Shown in pieces: positions 17,305 through 28,200 of a DNA stretch of 64,000 bases. The translations under genes were made by a program, and so were the position numbers. Every line of letters starts with the position of its first letter. Positions within the stretch are counted from its first letter, which is position 1. This DNA is from an uncultured Tenacibaculum sp. GTDB lineage: Bacteria; Bacteroidota; Bacteroidia; Flavobacteriales; Flavobacteriaceae. Under the pieces are notes generated by a model that searched no databases, was not told where the DNA came from, and was given only the letters and a program-made list of their open reading frames with translations. The stretch covers positions 1-64,000 of the forward strand of contig NZ_CANNGG010000001.1 in NCBI RefSeq assembly GCF_947504135.1, read 5' to 3'.

Positions 17305-17308
17305 AAAG

Positions 17309-17569
17309 ATGTTTAAATTTTTTAAAATTACATGTGATGAAGCCACTACTATTTGTGATAAAAGCCAATATGGTGAAGCCTCAATATATGAAAGAATGCA
17401 GCTTAGTTGGCATTTAGTAGTTTGTAAAATTTGCATTTTATACTCTAAACAAAACAGAAAAATGTCTGATATTTTAAAACTAAAATCAGGCAATTGTAAA
17501 AAAAATAACCCTTGTTTTTCTCAGAAAGAAAAAGAGGCTTTAAAAAAACAATTAAATAACTTTAATTAA
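17309..17569 (+). CDS. Small zinc-finger-like partner of the sigma factor
   Basis: 86 residues with no transmembrane helix. CDEATTICDKSQYGE followed by LSWHLVVCKICILY forms a His-x3-Cys-x2-Cys pattern with an upstream Cys, as in the zinc-binding anti-sigma (ZAS) domain. It lies 4 nt after the sigma gene, so it is very probably co-expressed and may hold the sigma factor inactive. Homologues are sometimes mis-named 'glycine dehydrogenase' in databases, to my recollection. No membrane anchor means any signal would be cytoplasmic. Confidence 0.7.
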   Translation: MFKFFKITCDEATTICDKSQYGEASIYERMQLSWHLVVCKICILYSKQNRKMSDILKLKSGNCKKNNPCFSQKEKEALKKQLNNFN

Positions 17570-17574
17570 CAAGT

Positions 17575-17596
17575 TTGGTTTTTATAACCAATTTTT
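17575..17596 (+). terminator. Terminator of the sigma-factor operon
   Basis: Stem TTGGTT / AACCAA with a TTTAT loop and a T run follows the small partner gene. Confidence 0.65.
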
Positions 17597-17613
17597 GATT
17601 TTTTGTTAGATTG

Positions 17614-17657
17614 AAACGGAATTTATTGTAGCGATAAATTCCGTTTTTTTAATTTTG
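17614..17657 (+). promoter_or_regulatory. Hairpin and -7 element before the O-methyltransferase
   Basis: A strong stem AAACGGAATTTAT / ATAAATTCCGTTT with a T run (17614-17650) runs straight into TAATTTTG (17650-17657), a match to the TANNTTTG -7 element. The hairpin looks like a second terminator insulating the O-methyltransferase from the sigma operon, and the promoter for that gene starts at its T run. Confidence 0.65.
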
Positions 17658-17676
17658 CCACAGAAAAAATAATCAC

Positions 17677-18318
17677 ATGCACTTTTTACCAGAAAAACTA
17701 GATAATTATGTTGTTGAGCATTCTCAAGCTGAACCTAAACTACTACAAGAATTAAGTAGAGAAACTTGGCAAAAAGTATTAAATCCGCGTATGCTAAGTG
17801 GTGCTTTTCAAGGTAGGGTTTTGTCAATGATTTCTAAATTAGTACAACCAACAACTATTTTAGAGATTGGTACCTACACAGGGTATTCTGCCTTATGTTT
17901 AGCTGAAGGACTTTCAAAAGATGGAATGATTCATACGATTGATAAAAATGAGGAATTGGAAGAATTGCAACACAAATATTTTCAAAAATCGGAATACAAA
18001 GACCAAATAACTCAATATGTTGGAAACGCCATAGACATTATTCCTACAATTGATGCTAAGTTTGACTTGGTATTTATTGATGCCGATAAATCTAATTATG
18101 TAAACTATTTTCATTTGATTATCGAAAAAATGAACAAAGGAGGTATCATTTTATCTGATAATGTGCTTTGGAGCGGCAAAGTAATTGAGGAGCTAGATCC
18201 TAAAGATATAGACACAAAAGTGCTTCTTGAATATAATAGACTTTTAAATGAAGATAGTCGCTTAGAAACGGTTTTATTGCCTATACGCGACGGATTAACA
18301 ATTAGTAGAGTTATTTAA
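17677..18318 (+). CDS. Class I SAM-dependent O-methyltransferase
   Basis: 213 residues of the catechol/caffeoyl-CoA O-methyltransferase family. Motif I is ILEIGTYTGYSALCLAEGL, followed by the acidic ribose contact MIHTIDKNEE, and the metal-binding DLVFIDADKSNYVNYF and SDNVLWSGKV. These residues form the divalent-metal site of the family. The substrate is unknown. It is a single-gene unit between two terminators. Confidence 0.9.
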   Translation: MHFLPEKLDNYVVEHSQAEPKLLQELSRETWQKVLNPRMLSGAFQGRVLSMISKLVQPTTILEIGTYTGYSALCLAEGLSKDGMIHTIDKNEELEELQHKYFQKSEYKDQITQYVGNAIDIIPTIDAKFDLVFIDADKSNYVNYFHLIIEKMNKGGIILSDNVLWSGKVIEELDPKDIDTKVLLEYNRLLNEDSRLETVLLPIRDGLTISRVI

Positions 18319-18357
18319 AACAAAAAGGTAAATCATATGATTTACCTTTTTGTTTTT
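18319..18357. terminator. Bidirectional terminator
   Basis: Perfect 18-bp palindrome arms (AACAAAAAGGTAAATCAT and its complement), followed by T residues, between the convergent O-methyltransferase and histidine decarboxylase genes. Confidence 0.88.
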
Positions 18358-18378
18358 ATGATATATTGAAATTAAAAT

Positions 18379-19497
18379 TTAATTACACGTTAATCTTTCC
18401 GCAATAAATAGTTCTTTTTTGTAATCTTCAACAAAAGCATCTATTTGCCATTCTTCAGTTCCTGGAACACATATAATATGCGCCATATCATTTTCTGAAG
18501 CTAACTGATACTTTTTACATAAAATATCTGAAGGTTTATCTAGTACAACAGTTAATGCTTCATTATTTCTCCATGCATTAACACCTATTTCTTTTAACTT
18601 TTGTTCTGTATAAGCAGCTAATTCTTGTGATTTTTTTGTTCTTGAAATTAACCCTTCTTTTCCGTGCTTTTCTATAAAAGCCCATAATAATAAAGGTGTT
18701 AATCCATTTCTTGATCCTGTAATTGTAGTATCTAAAGTTCCTACATACGAAACTGAGTTCACAATTCTATCTCTATGTTTTCTCTTTGCTAAAACTATTC
18801 CACAAGGTATTGGCCCTCCAATGAATTTATGTCCAGATATAGAAATACTATCAATCCCTTCAGCAAAGTCAAATTTTGGTTTTGGTTCAACAAAAGGAGC
18901 TATACATCCTAAAAATGCAGCATCACAATGAATATAATAATCTTTGATAGCGTACTTTTTAATAATTGCTTTAATTCTATCTAAATCATCAACAGCCTCT
19001 GTCATGGTAGTTCCTATATTTAAAAAGAAAACTGCTGGTTTATCTCTGTGTAATGTTATCAAATTCTCTAAATCTTCATAATCCATTTCTCCATTATCTT
19101 GACTTCTAACAACGATATTCTTTAAGTTTAATAAGTGTAAATTCTTTTTAACACTATAATGTGTAGATTCACTATAATAAACCACTGGATTATTAAAACT
19201 CTCACGTGCTAAATACAGACCGTATAGATTTCCTTCTGTTCCTCCATTCGTTACATAACCCCATACATCTTTGGTTGAAGATGATAATATATCAGCAAAA
19301 AAACTAACTACTTCTCGCTCTATATCTTTTGTATCAATAGATAATGTAGAAGGAGATTCTGGATCACCTACATTGTTAATACATACATTTAAAAAAGGTG
19401 CAAATTCACTGTAATTGAAATCCTTTGCTAAAGGATACCCAAGAAAGTTAGCTGAAGCATCACTAATTCTGTCATAAATGTCTTTTATTCTACTCAT
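18379..19497 (-). CDS. PLP-dependent histidine decarboxylase-like enzyme
   Basis: 372 residues of the group II PLP amino-acid decarboxylases, in length and motifs closest to the PLP-type histidine decarboxylases of Gram-negatives that make histamine. GYVTNGGTEGNLYGLYLAR binds the cofactor phosphate, HCDAAFLG has the PLP-ring Asp, and SISGHKFIGGPIPCGI carries the Schiff-base lysine with the PIPCG segment typical of that subgroup. No siderophore biosynthesis genes lie nearby. It is divergent from an Lrp-type regulator, a strong hint of control by an amino acid. Another amino-acid substrate remains possible. Confidence 0.82.
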   Translation of the reverse strand: MSRIKDIYDRISDASANFLGYPLAKDFNYSEFAPFLNVCINNVGDPESPSTLSIDTKDIEREVVSFFADILSSSTKDVWGYVTNGGTEGNLYGLYLARESFNNPVVYYSESTHYSVKKNLHLLNLKNIVVRSQDNGEMDYEDLENLITLHRDKPAVFFLNIGTTMTEAVDDLDRIKAIIKKYAIKDYYIHCDAAFLGCIAPFVEPKPKFDFAEGIDSISISGHKFIGGPIPCGIVLAKRKHRDRIVNSVSYVGTLDTTITGSRNGLTPLLLWAFIEKHGKEGLISRTKKSQELAAYTEQKLKEIGVNAWRNNEALTVVLDKPSDILCKKYQLASENDMAHIICVPGTEEWQIDAFVEDYKKELFIAERLTCN

Positions 19498-19663
19498 AAC
19501 TACCTGTTTTTAAATATTAATAAATTACTTAACAAATATATTCTTAAAGTATAAAAATCTGCAATAATACTATCAATAAAGAAAAAACACCTATTTTTAA
19601 CCTTTAAAAAGATTAAATTTCTTTTTAAATTCTGAAAATCATTTTAAAACAGAAAAACATACC

Positions 19664-20128
19664 ATGCATCAACTAGATAATGTAGATAAAAAGCTATTAG
19701 AAGAATTGCAAAATGACTGTAAGCAATCTATAAAACAACTAGCCAACAAAGTAAACCTATCTATAACACCTACTCACGAACGTGTAAAAAAGATGGAGGC
19801 TAACGGAATTATAGATAAATACGTGGCTTTAGTAAACTTAGAAACTATTGATAAGAGTTTAATTGTTTATTGTCAAGTTACTTTAGTAAAACATCAAGAA
19901 AGTGCTTTTAAAGAATTTGAAGAGTACATGTCTAAAATAGATGAAATAGTAGAGGTGTCTTATATAGCTGGTGTGTATGACTTCTTGTTAAAAGTTGTTT
20001 TGAAAGACATGAATGAATATCAGGATTTTGTACTAAAAAAATTATCACAGTTAGAAATAATATCAAACATTCAGAGCTCGTTTGTAATGAAGCAAGTTAA
20101 GAATACTACAAAAATAAAATTGACATAG
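19664..20128 (+). CDS. Lrp/AsnC family transcriptional regulator
   Basis: 154 residues: N-terminal winged helix-turn-helix (about 5-55, with QLDNVDKKLLEELQNDCKQS and SITPTHERVKKMEANGIIDKY) and a C-terminal RAM ligand-binding domain (about 65-150). It is transcribed away from the histidine decarboxylase across 166 nt. Regulators of this family often act on the divergent neighbour and sense an amino acid, so it probably controls the decarboxylase. The gene's last codons lie in its own terminator stem. Confidence 0.92.
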   Translation: MHQLDNVDKKLLEELQNDCKQSIKQLANKVNLSITPTHERVKKMEANGIIDKYVALVNLETIDKSLIVYCQVTLVKHQESAFKEFEEYMSKIDEIVEVSYIAGVYDFLLKVVLKDMNEYQDFVLKKLSQLEIISNIQSSFVMKQVKNTTKIKLT

Positions 20129-20154
20129 TTCTTACGTACTATGTCAATTTTATT
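20117..20154 (+). terminator. Terminator overlapping the end of the Lrp gene
   Basis: Stem AAAATTGACATAGT / ACTATGTCAATTTT. The left arm includes the last codons and stop (TAG 20126-20128) of the regulator. Confidence 0.8.
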
Positions 20155-20157
20155 GAT

Positions 20158-20439
20158 TTAACGGCTTCTTTTTATAGGGCCTGTAAAATCATCAATATTA
20201 TCTTTTACTTCGTTAATTTCATTGTTTATGTCTTTAACAAAGTCTGTATCTATACCTTGATTTTTTGCACTGTCATTAATCTCTCGCTTAATGTCGTTTG
20301 TTGCATCTTTAATTTGACGCATTCCCTTTCCTAGCCCTCTTGCTATTTCAGGAATTTTATCAGCCCCAAATAACATAACTACGATTAATAAGATTACAAA
20401 AATCTCTGGTCCTCCAATAAATAAAAATATTCCATTCAT
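20158..20439 (-). CDS. tatA: Sec-independent translocase TatA/E
   Basis: 93 residues from the ATG at 20439 ([13 protein letters not shown]). A longer frame starting at 20499 would run into the atpC terminator and add a nonhydrophobic N-terminus, so I reject it. It has one transmembrane helix (about 3-22), the hinge [16 protein letters not shown] and an amphipathic helix with acidic/basic tail. It forms the pore of twin-arginine transport. A perfect TANNTTTG element (TATCTTTG, minus strand 20452-20445) sits 5 nt before the ATG, so the mRNA would have almost no leader. Confidence 0.92.
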   Translation of the reverse strand: MNGIFLFIGGPEIFVILLIVVMLFGADKIPEIARGLGKGMRQIKDATNDIKREINDSAKNQGIDTDFVKDINNEINEVKDNIDDFTGPIKRSR

Positions 20440-20483
20440 CACTGCAAAGATAGTTAAATTCAATGTCCTATACTTTATTGAAT

Positions 20484-20517
20484 AAAAAAAAGCAACCAAA
20501 TTTGGTTGCTTTTTTAT
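20484..20517 (-). terminator. Terminator of the atpDC transcript
   Basis: Perfect stem AAAAAAGCAACCAAA / TTTGGTTGCTTTTTT between the atpC stop and tatA. Confidence 0.9.
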
Positions 20518-20532
20518 TTTATATAAAATGCA

Positions 20533-20826
20533 TTAGTCTGCAAGAATAATCACTTTATTATCTTTCATTTCAAGAGTTCCTGATTTGATTTTTAAAGTTA
20601 ATACTTTATCATCTTCTGGTAATCTTTCAATGTTTGCATGTAAATCATCAAAAACTAAATGAGTTTGAGTGTGTACATGTACTTTTATTCTTCCTTCAGT
20701 TAAAATAGACACCACTGGTGCGTGATTATTTAACATTTGAAATTCTCCATTTACACCTGGTACTGCTACAGAATCAACTTCTGATGAAAACAAGATAGCT
20801 TCTGGTGTTACAATTTCTAAATACAT
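20533..20826 (-). CDS. atpC: F1 ATP synthase epsilon subunit (short form)
   Basis: 97 residues carrying only the N-terminal beta-sandwich domain: MYLEIVTPEAILFSSEVDSV and VPGVNGEFQMLNNHAPVV are the family hallmarks. The C-terminal two-helix domain that regulates ATP hydrolysis in E. coli (total ~139 residues) is absent, as is usual in Bacteroidota. It follows atpD by 44 nt and is the last gene before a terminator. It couples the gamma subunit to the c-ring stalk. Confidence 0.94.
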   Translation of the reverse strand: MYLEIVTPEAILFSSEVDSVAVPGVNGEFQMLNNHAPVVSILTEGRIKVHVHTQTHLVFDDLHANIERLPEDDKVLTLKIKSGTLEMKDNKVIILAD

Positions 20827-20870
20827 ATTTTAATGCTTTAGGGCTTTAAGCTATTGCTTAAGGCAATTAA

Positions 20871-22394
<1,524 letters not shown>

Positions 22395-22416
22395 TTAAAG
22401 TTATTTTATTTACTAT

Positions 22417-22452
22417 ATGAGTTTTAACTCATTTTTTCAAGGTGCAAAGGTA
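22417..22452 (-). promoter_or_regulatory. atpDC promoter element and leader palindrome
   Basis: TACCTTTG (minus strand, 22452-22445) fits TANNTTTG. Downstream in the leader is the palindrome ATGAGTTTTAACTCAT (22417-22432) with two 7-nt arms. It could be an operator or an mRNA hairpin. Confidence 0.6.
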
Positions 22453-22495
22453 ATTTTTTTAGTGGAATTTAAAAAACCTTTCGAAGTATTTTTCC

Positions 22496-22523
22496 ATAAA
22501 AAAAAGCCTCACGAATGTGAGGC
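22496..22523 (-). terminator. Terminator of the OmpA gene
   Basis: GCCTCAC / GTGAGGC stem with GAAT loop and, on the minus strand, a run of eight or more T residues. Confidence 0.9.
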
Positions 22524-22551
22524 CTTTATTGATGTTATAATTGTAACTAAA

Positions 22552-23907
22552 TTACTTTACTAATTTAATCTCAACACGTCTGTTTTCAGCTCTACCAGCT
22601 CTTGTTTTGTTATCAGCAATTGGGTAGTCTTCACCAAATCCAGCAGAAGTTAATCTTTTTGAATCAATTCCTCCTTTAGTGATTAAGTAATCTAAAACAG
22701 CTTTAGCTCTTTTTTCAGATAATCTTTGGTTTAAAGAGTTAGATCCTGAACTATCAGTGTGACCTTGAATGCTAAAGTTAGCTTTAGGGTACTCCTTCAT
22801 AATCCCTGCAATTAAATCTAATTTACCTGTAACTCCTTTTCTGAATGAAGCTTTCCCTGAGTTAAAGTAGATAGCTCTTGCGAACTCGTTTAATTTCTTG
22901 ACAGCCTCTTCTTTAATTACTACTTCAGGACATCCGTTGTTAGATGCTACACCTGCTTCGTTTGGACACTTATCGTCTTTATCTAATACTCCGTCTCCGT
23001 CAGTATCTGGCCAAGGACATCCGTTGTTAGCAGCTGGACCAGCAGTGTTTGGACACTTATCTTTTCCGTCTACAACACCGTCTCCGTCAGCATCAGGACA
23101 TCCGTTGTTAGCTTTAGTTCCTTTTTCAGTTGGACAAGCATCATCTTTATCAGCGATACCATCACCATCAGCATCAGGACATCCGTTTAAAGCAGCTAAA
23201 CCAGCAACTTCTGGACATGCATCGTCAGAATCTTTGATTCCATCTCCATCTGTATCAGGACATCCGTTGAATTCTTTTAATCCAGCAACTTCTGGACAAG
23301 CATCTTCTTTATCGTATACTCCATCTCCATCAGTATCTTTTCCTCCAAATTTGAATACTAAACCGATTGAGTGTTGGAAGTGATCTTTTACTTTATCAGC
23401 AAACTCTTTCTTACCTCCTGTTTGGAAGTTTAACCCTAAATTGTCGTTAAACCAAACGTTGAATCCAGCACCAGCATTTAACATACCTTCACCTAAATCA
23501 TCAACAGAAGTATAACCTCCACCAACGTATACATAAGGATCCCACCATCCAGTGTGTCCAAATAAGTTGTTCATGTCATACTTTACGTTAGCATCAATAG
23601 CCCAGTAAAGCATATCTGAATCGTTTTCTGCGTAAACAGTTTCGATTTTATTTAAAGACCCTGCTAATTGTAAAGAGAATCCATCGTTTAAATATCTATC
23701 AACAGTTACTCTTGAGATAGATGGTAAAATGTTCCAGTCACTAGTACCGATGTAATCTTTAGCATAATCTCCAAATTTAGAAGGAACTCTAATGTCTACT
23801 GCATTAGCCCCGAAACCAACCGCCCAAGGGTTGTCTGAATCCTGTGCGCTAACGTTTACAGCAGCAAACGCAAATAAAGCCATCACAGCTAATTTTAATT
23901 GTTTCAT
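22552..23907 (-). CDS. OmpA-family outer membrane protein with TSP3 repeats
   Basis: 451 residues: signal peptide (1-22, ending VSAQ), a beta-barrel of about 165 residues, then five to six calcium-binding thrombospondin type-3 repeats (about 190-325) of the form DxDGDGI/VxDxxDxCP ... NGCP, and a C-terminal OmpA peptidoglycan-binding domain (about 335-451, with [14 protein letters not shown] and [14 protein letters not shown]). This is a major envelope-anchoring protein of flavobacteria. Its promoter is canonical and the codon choice looks highly optimised, in line with high expression. Confidence 0.95.
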   Translation of the reverse strand: MKQLKLAVMALFAFAAVNVSAQDSDNPWAVGFGANAVDIRVPSKFGDYAKDYIGTSDWNILPSISRVTVDRYLNDGFSLQLAGSLNKIETVYAENDSDMLYWAIDANVKYDMNNLFGHTGWWDPYVYVGGGYTSVDDLGEGMLNAGAGFNVWFNDNLGLNFQTGGKKEFADKVKDHFQHSIGLVFKFGGKDTDGDGVYDKEDACPEVAGLKEFNGCPDTDGDGIKDSDDACPEVAGLAALNGCPDADGDGIADKDDACPTEKGTKANNGCPDADGDGVVDGKDKCPNTAGPAANNGCPWPDTDGDGVLDKDDKCPNEAGVASNNGCPEVVIKEEAVKKLNEFARAIYFNSGKASFRKGVTGKLDLIAGIMKEYPKANFSIQGHTDSSGSNSLNQRLSEKRAKAVLDYLITKGGIDSKRLTSAGFGEDYPIADNKTRAGRAENRRVEIKLVK

Positions 23908-23946
23908 TATTAAAAATTTAAATTAAAAGTTCGTTTATATATTACG

Positions 23947-23976
23947 CAAATGTAAGTTGTTAAAACTTATTTACAA
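23947..23976 (-). promoter_or_regulatory. Canonical Bacteroidota promoter of the OmpA gene
   Basis: On the minus strand, TTG (23976-23974) is followed after 19 nt by TACATTTG (23954-23947), a full match to the -33/-7 consensus TTG-N19-TANNTTTG. It lies 40 nt before the start codon. This is the best reference promoter in the window. Confidence 0.8.
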
Positions 23977-24026
23977 AAACAAATCTACAAAAACTTACAA
24001 CAAATACAAGTTTTTGAGCTACTAAT

Positions 24027-25220
24027 TTAGATTACTTTCAGTTCTTTTCCTACCTTAATAAATGCATTTATTGCCTTATCTAAATGCTCTTTTTCATGAG
24101 CTGCTGACAACTGTACTCGAATTCTTGCTTGTTCTTTTGGCACAACTGGATAAAAGAACCCAATTACATAAATACCTTCTTCTAATAGTTTATTCGCCAT
24201 TACTTGCGATAACTTTGCATCGTATAACATTACAGGCACAATAGCAGCATCAGCCCCTACTAAATCAAAACCTGCTTTTTCCATTTCTGTACGGAAATAG
24301 TTGGTGTTCCACTCTAATTTATCACGTAACGATGTATCGTTTGATAATAAATCAAATACTTTTAAAGAAGCTCCAACAATAGCTGGTGCTAATGAGTTTG
24401 AGAATAAATACGGACGAGAACGTTGACGTAAAATTTCAATAATTTCTTTTTTTCCTGTTGTATATCCTCCCATAGCTCCTCCAAGAGCTTTCCCTAAAGT
24501 TCCTGTAACAATATCAACACGATCCATTACATTTTTAAGCTCTACTGTACCTCTACCTGTTTTTCCAATAAATCCAGCAGCATGACATTCGTCTACCATT
24601 ACCATAGCATCGTACTTATCAGCTAAATCACAAATCTCATCTAACTTAGCTACGATTCCATCCATAGAGAAAACACCATCAGTTACAATAATTTTAAAGC
24701 GGTGACCTTTCTTGTTCGCTTCTATTAATTGCTCTTCTAATGATGCCATATCATTATTATTGTATCTGTAACGTGCCGCTTTACACAAACGCACCCCATC
24801 AATAATAGATGCATGGTTTAAACTATCAGAAATAATTGCATCTTCTTTAGTTAATAACGGTTCGAAAACTCCTCCATTTGCATCAAAAGCTGCTGCGTAC
24901 AATATGGTATCTTCTGTCGTATAAAAATCGGCAATCTTTTTTTCTAATTGCTTATGAATATCTTGCGTACCACAAATGAAACGTACAGATGACATTCCAA
25001 AACCATGAGTATCCATAACATCTTTTGCTGCTTGAATTACTTCTGGGTTATTCGACAACCCTAGGTAATTATTAGCACAAAAGTTAATTACCTCTTCTCC
25101 CGTAGAGATTTTAATTACCGCATCTTGCGACGAAGTAATAATGCGCTCTGATTTATACAGTCCAGCATCTTTAATATCCTGAATTTCTTGTTGTAATTGT
25201 TCTTTAATTTTTCCGTACAT
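24027..25220 (-). CDS. kbl: Glycine C-acetyltransferase (2-amino-3-ketobutyrate CoA ligase)
   Basis: 397 residues of the alpha-oxoamine synthase family, which condenses glycine and acetyl-CoA or runs in reverse during threonine breakdown. Motifs are [39 protein letters not shown] and the Schiff-base lysine in [15 protein letters not shown]. Threonine dehydrogenase (tdh), its usual partner, is not in the window. It is near bioF in family only. It is transcribed in the same direction as the downstream OmpA gene but separated by 119 nt. Confidence 0.93.
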   Translation of the reverse strand: MYGKIKEQLQQEIQDIKDAGLYKSERIITSSQDAVIKISTGEEVINFCANNYLGLSNNPEVIQAAKDVMDTHGFGMSSVRFICGTQDIHKQLEKKIADFYTTEDTILYAAAFDANGGVFEPLLTKEDAIISDSLNHASIIDGVRLCKAARYRYNNNDMASLEEQLIEANKKGHRFKIIVTDGVFSMDGIVAKLDEICDLADKYDAMVMVDECHAAGFIGKTGRGTVELKNVMDRVDIVTGTLGKALGGAMGGYTTGKKEIIEILRQRSRPYLFSNSLAPAIVGASLKVFDLLSNDTSLRDKLEWNTNYFRTEMEKAGFDLVGADAAIVPVMLYDAKLSQVMANKLLEEGIYVIGFFYPVVPKEQARIRVQLSAAHEKEHLDKAINAFIKVGKELKVI

Positions 25221-25266
25221 AATTTATGTTTGAAAGTTGTTTGCTATGAGAGGTCAAAGTTAGGTT

Positions 25267-28200
25267 TTAAACTTCTTCAACCAAAATTTCTTCATCAATA
25301 TATATGAGGAGTTTCTTCTGAACTTTAAAATTCATCGTTTGCAATACTCTTGCATACTTTAATAATTGTTGATGATATACTTTGGAAGACTTCCCTGTTT
25401 TATAATCAATAATCACTACTTCATTATCTTGATTAAACACCAATCGGTCTGGAATTACAATTTGACCATCGACATCTACAATTTCACGTTCATTATAAAT
25501 TGTTACCTCATCCGAAAAATATTCTTGTAATAATGGATGATTTATAATTTGTTCAATCTTCTTAGTTATTCCTTCTATTTTTTCTTTCGGAAGAGCTCCT
25601 TGCTGCTCATACCTGAGTATTGCTTCATTAATATCTTCTTTAGTGGTTACTTCCGCCATCATTTCATGGATTAAGTTACCAAACTCAATGGCTTTTCCTT
25701 GTTCAGTATCCCATAATTTAGAAGCACTAGCCAACATTTGAATATTGTGCTCTTGCCAAGGAGTAGAAATAAACGCTTCTTGAATTTCAGTTGCGTTATT
25801 CTGTTCTTTGGATTCACTCATCCTTTCAGGAATACCAATAGTATATTCTAGTTGGTCATCATTCCATAAATTTTGAGCTTTTAAATAATTGATAAAAACC
25901 CCTGAGTAAAAATTCGTATTCTCTTCTCCTTTCGAAGAAATTTTCTTTTCGGTTATAACATGTAACTGTTCTACAGCTCTTGTTAATGCAACATACAACA
26001 AGTTAAAATTATCCAACTCTAACTCCTCTCGCTGCTGCTGATAAATCTCCGAACCACGATCATTTACATAATTCAAATCTTTATTGAAGGGAACTAATAA
26101 TTCTTTAAATCCATCAAAATTATCAGGTAATTCATCTAACCAAACTTTCGGATTGACTTGTCTATATACATCTAAATCATACGGAAAGATAACCACAGGA
26201 AACTCCAATCCTTTCGATTTGTGAATCGTCATTACTTGTACCGCCTTTCCACTTTCAGGAGCCACGATACTCAGTTTATCTTTTTTTTCTGACCAGAAAT
26301 CTAAAAACTCTTGAATACTTGTTCCTCTTCGTTGTTGTTCTAGCACTACATCTAAGAAAAATTGCACATAGGCATCTGAAGAAGTAATTAATTGAAAACC
26401 TCTGATAATCTCTTCTACTTTTTCATAAAAAGGTAGTTGATGAAAAGTTGATAATTCAAAAGTAGTTCCGTAGTTTTTTAATTGTTGAAAAATAGCTTCA
26501 TTAGGTAGACTAATCAACTCAGCAATAAACGAATGTTTATGTTCTGTTACTTTTAAATGTTCTTGCAAAAAATAGAGCATTTCTAAGCATGTTTCTTTAT
26601 CATTCGGATGTTGTATTACCTGCAAAACATCTATAATAAACTTGACTTTAGAACTATTTTCTAACAATAAGGTTTCTGAAGAAATGATATCAATTCCGTT
26701 TTCTGACAAGTAATTTGCCACAGCAATTCCATCTTTCTTTTTTCGAACCAGAATACAGATTTCATTCAGCGAAAACTCTTTTTCTAATCTTTTGACAAGC
26801 TCTAGAACTTTCTTCGGATATTTTATCTGTTCATCTTCTTTTTCATCTTCTTTTTCCAAAAAAGTCAGCGATACACAACCTCCTTTTTTTGAGTTTTCAA
26901 GCTGTTTATTTCCATCAATAAACAATTGTTTGTAGGATTCATTTTGCAAGAAATTTGCTGTATGTTGAAAAAACTGATTATTAAAATTAATCACCTCAGC
27001 ATAACTCCTAAAATTAGTTTCTAAAGTTCTAACTTCTTTCGAAACAGGAAACGGATTGTCTTTCTCTGATCCCAAGCCTATAAACTGTTCCGACTTTCCT
27101 CCTCGCCAGCGATAAATAGCCTGTTTACCATCACCCACCAATAACAAATTACTATTTTCTTGCGCCAGTGCATTATCGATTAACGGAATTAAATTTTGCC
27201 ACTGCAAAGTGGAAGTATCTTGCATTTCATCGATAAAGTAATGCATGAATCGTTGCCCTATGCGTTCATAAATAAATGGCGCAGGCTGATCTTTAATATT
27301 GTCAGAAATTAACTGATTGAACTCAGCATTTAGTCGTAAGTTATTTTCTTCTTTTAAGTATGAAAGTTCTTGATTAATATTGTTTAAAACTGCCAGCGGA
27401 ATCAAACTTTTTAACGCCAAGTTATTCATCAAAAATTGTTGATACAATTTTTCTGACTCAGTATATAATCGTAGTAACTCTGGCAAAAGTCCTTCAATAG
27501 CAGCTTTTACATCATCTGACTTTGACTTGGTATAAAAATTACTCTCCTCAATTCGCTCTCTTAATTTACTTTGATCAAAAAACTTTGCTTTTTCAGGATT
27601 ATTGGCTAGCGCTACAAAATGATTTGGCAACATTGATCGATAAAAATCTTTATGATTTAATTGTACTAATTGAATAGCTTGCAAACCTTCTTCTCCAATT
27701 TCTTTCCAACGTTTTTTTATTTCTTTTTGATGTTTGGATAGTTTTGTTTTTAAATTGGTAAAATCAGCGAGCTGTTTATCTGCTAATTTTCTAAAATGCT
27801 TTGTATCGTCTTCATTCAATAAAATTTTAGAAAACTCATTTAGTTCACGAGAAATATCCCACGATTTATCATCATCTGCTTTATCTAATGAAAAATCAAT
27901 CAACAACTTTGTTAAAGCTTCATCGGTTCCAATTTTTGAAATGAGTACATCTACTGCCTCATTCAATAATGAAGCCGCATCCATTTCTACTTCAAAATTG
28001 AGCGGCAATCCTAAGTCATAGGCAAAACTCTTAATGATTTTATGTGTAAAACTATCAATCGTAGTAATTGAAAAAGCAGAGTAGTTTCGAAGAATTTCAT
28101 CTAGTATTTTTTTACTTCGGTCTTTTACAACAATTCGGTCAAGTAAAGTTTCTTTTAAAATAATCTCTAGTAAATCATTACTCTCCCCTTCTGAAAAAAC

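Noticed and set aside
22898-23383. 161-codon plus-strand frame rich in Ser, Pro and Gly repeats
   Set aside because: Antisense shadow of the calcium-type repeats in the OmpA protein.
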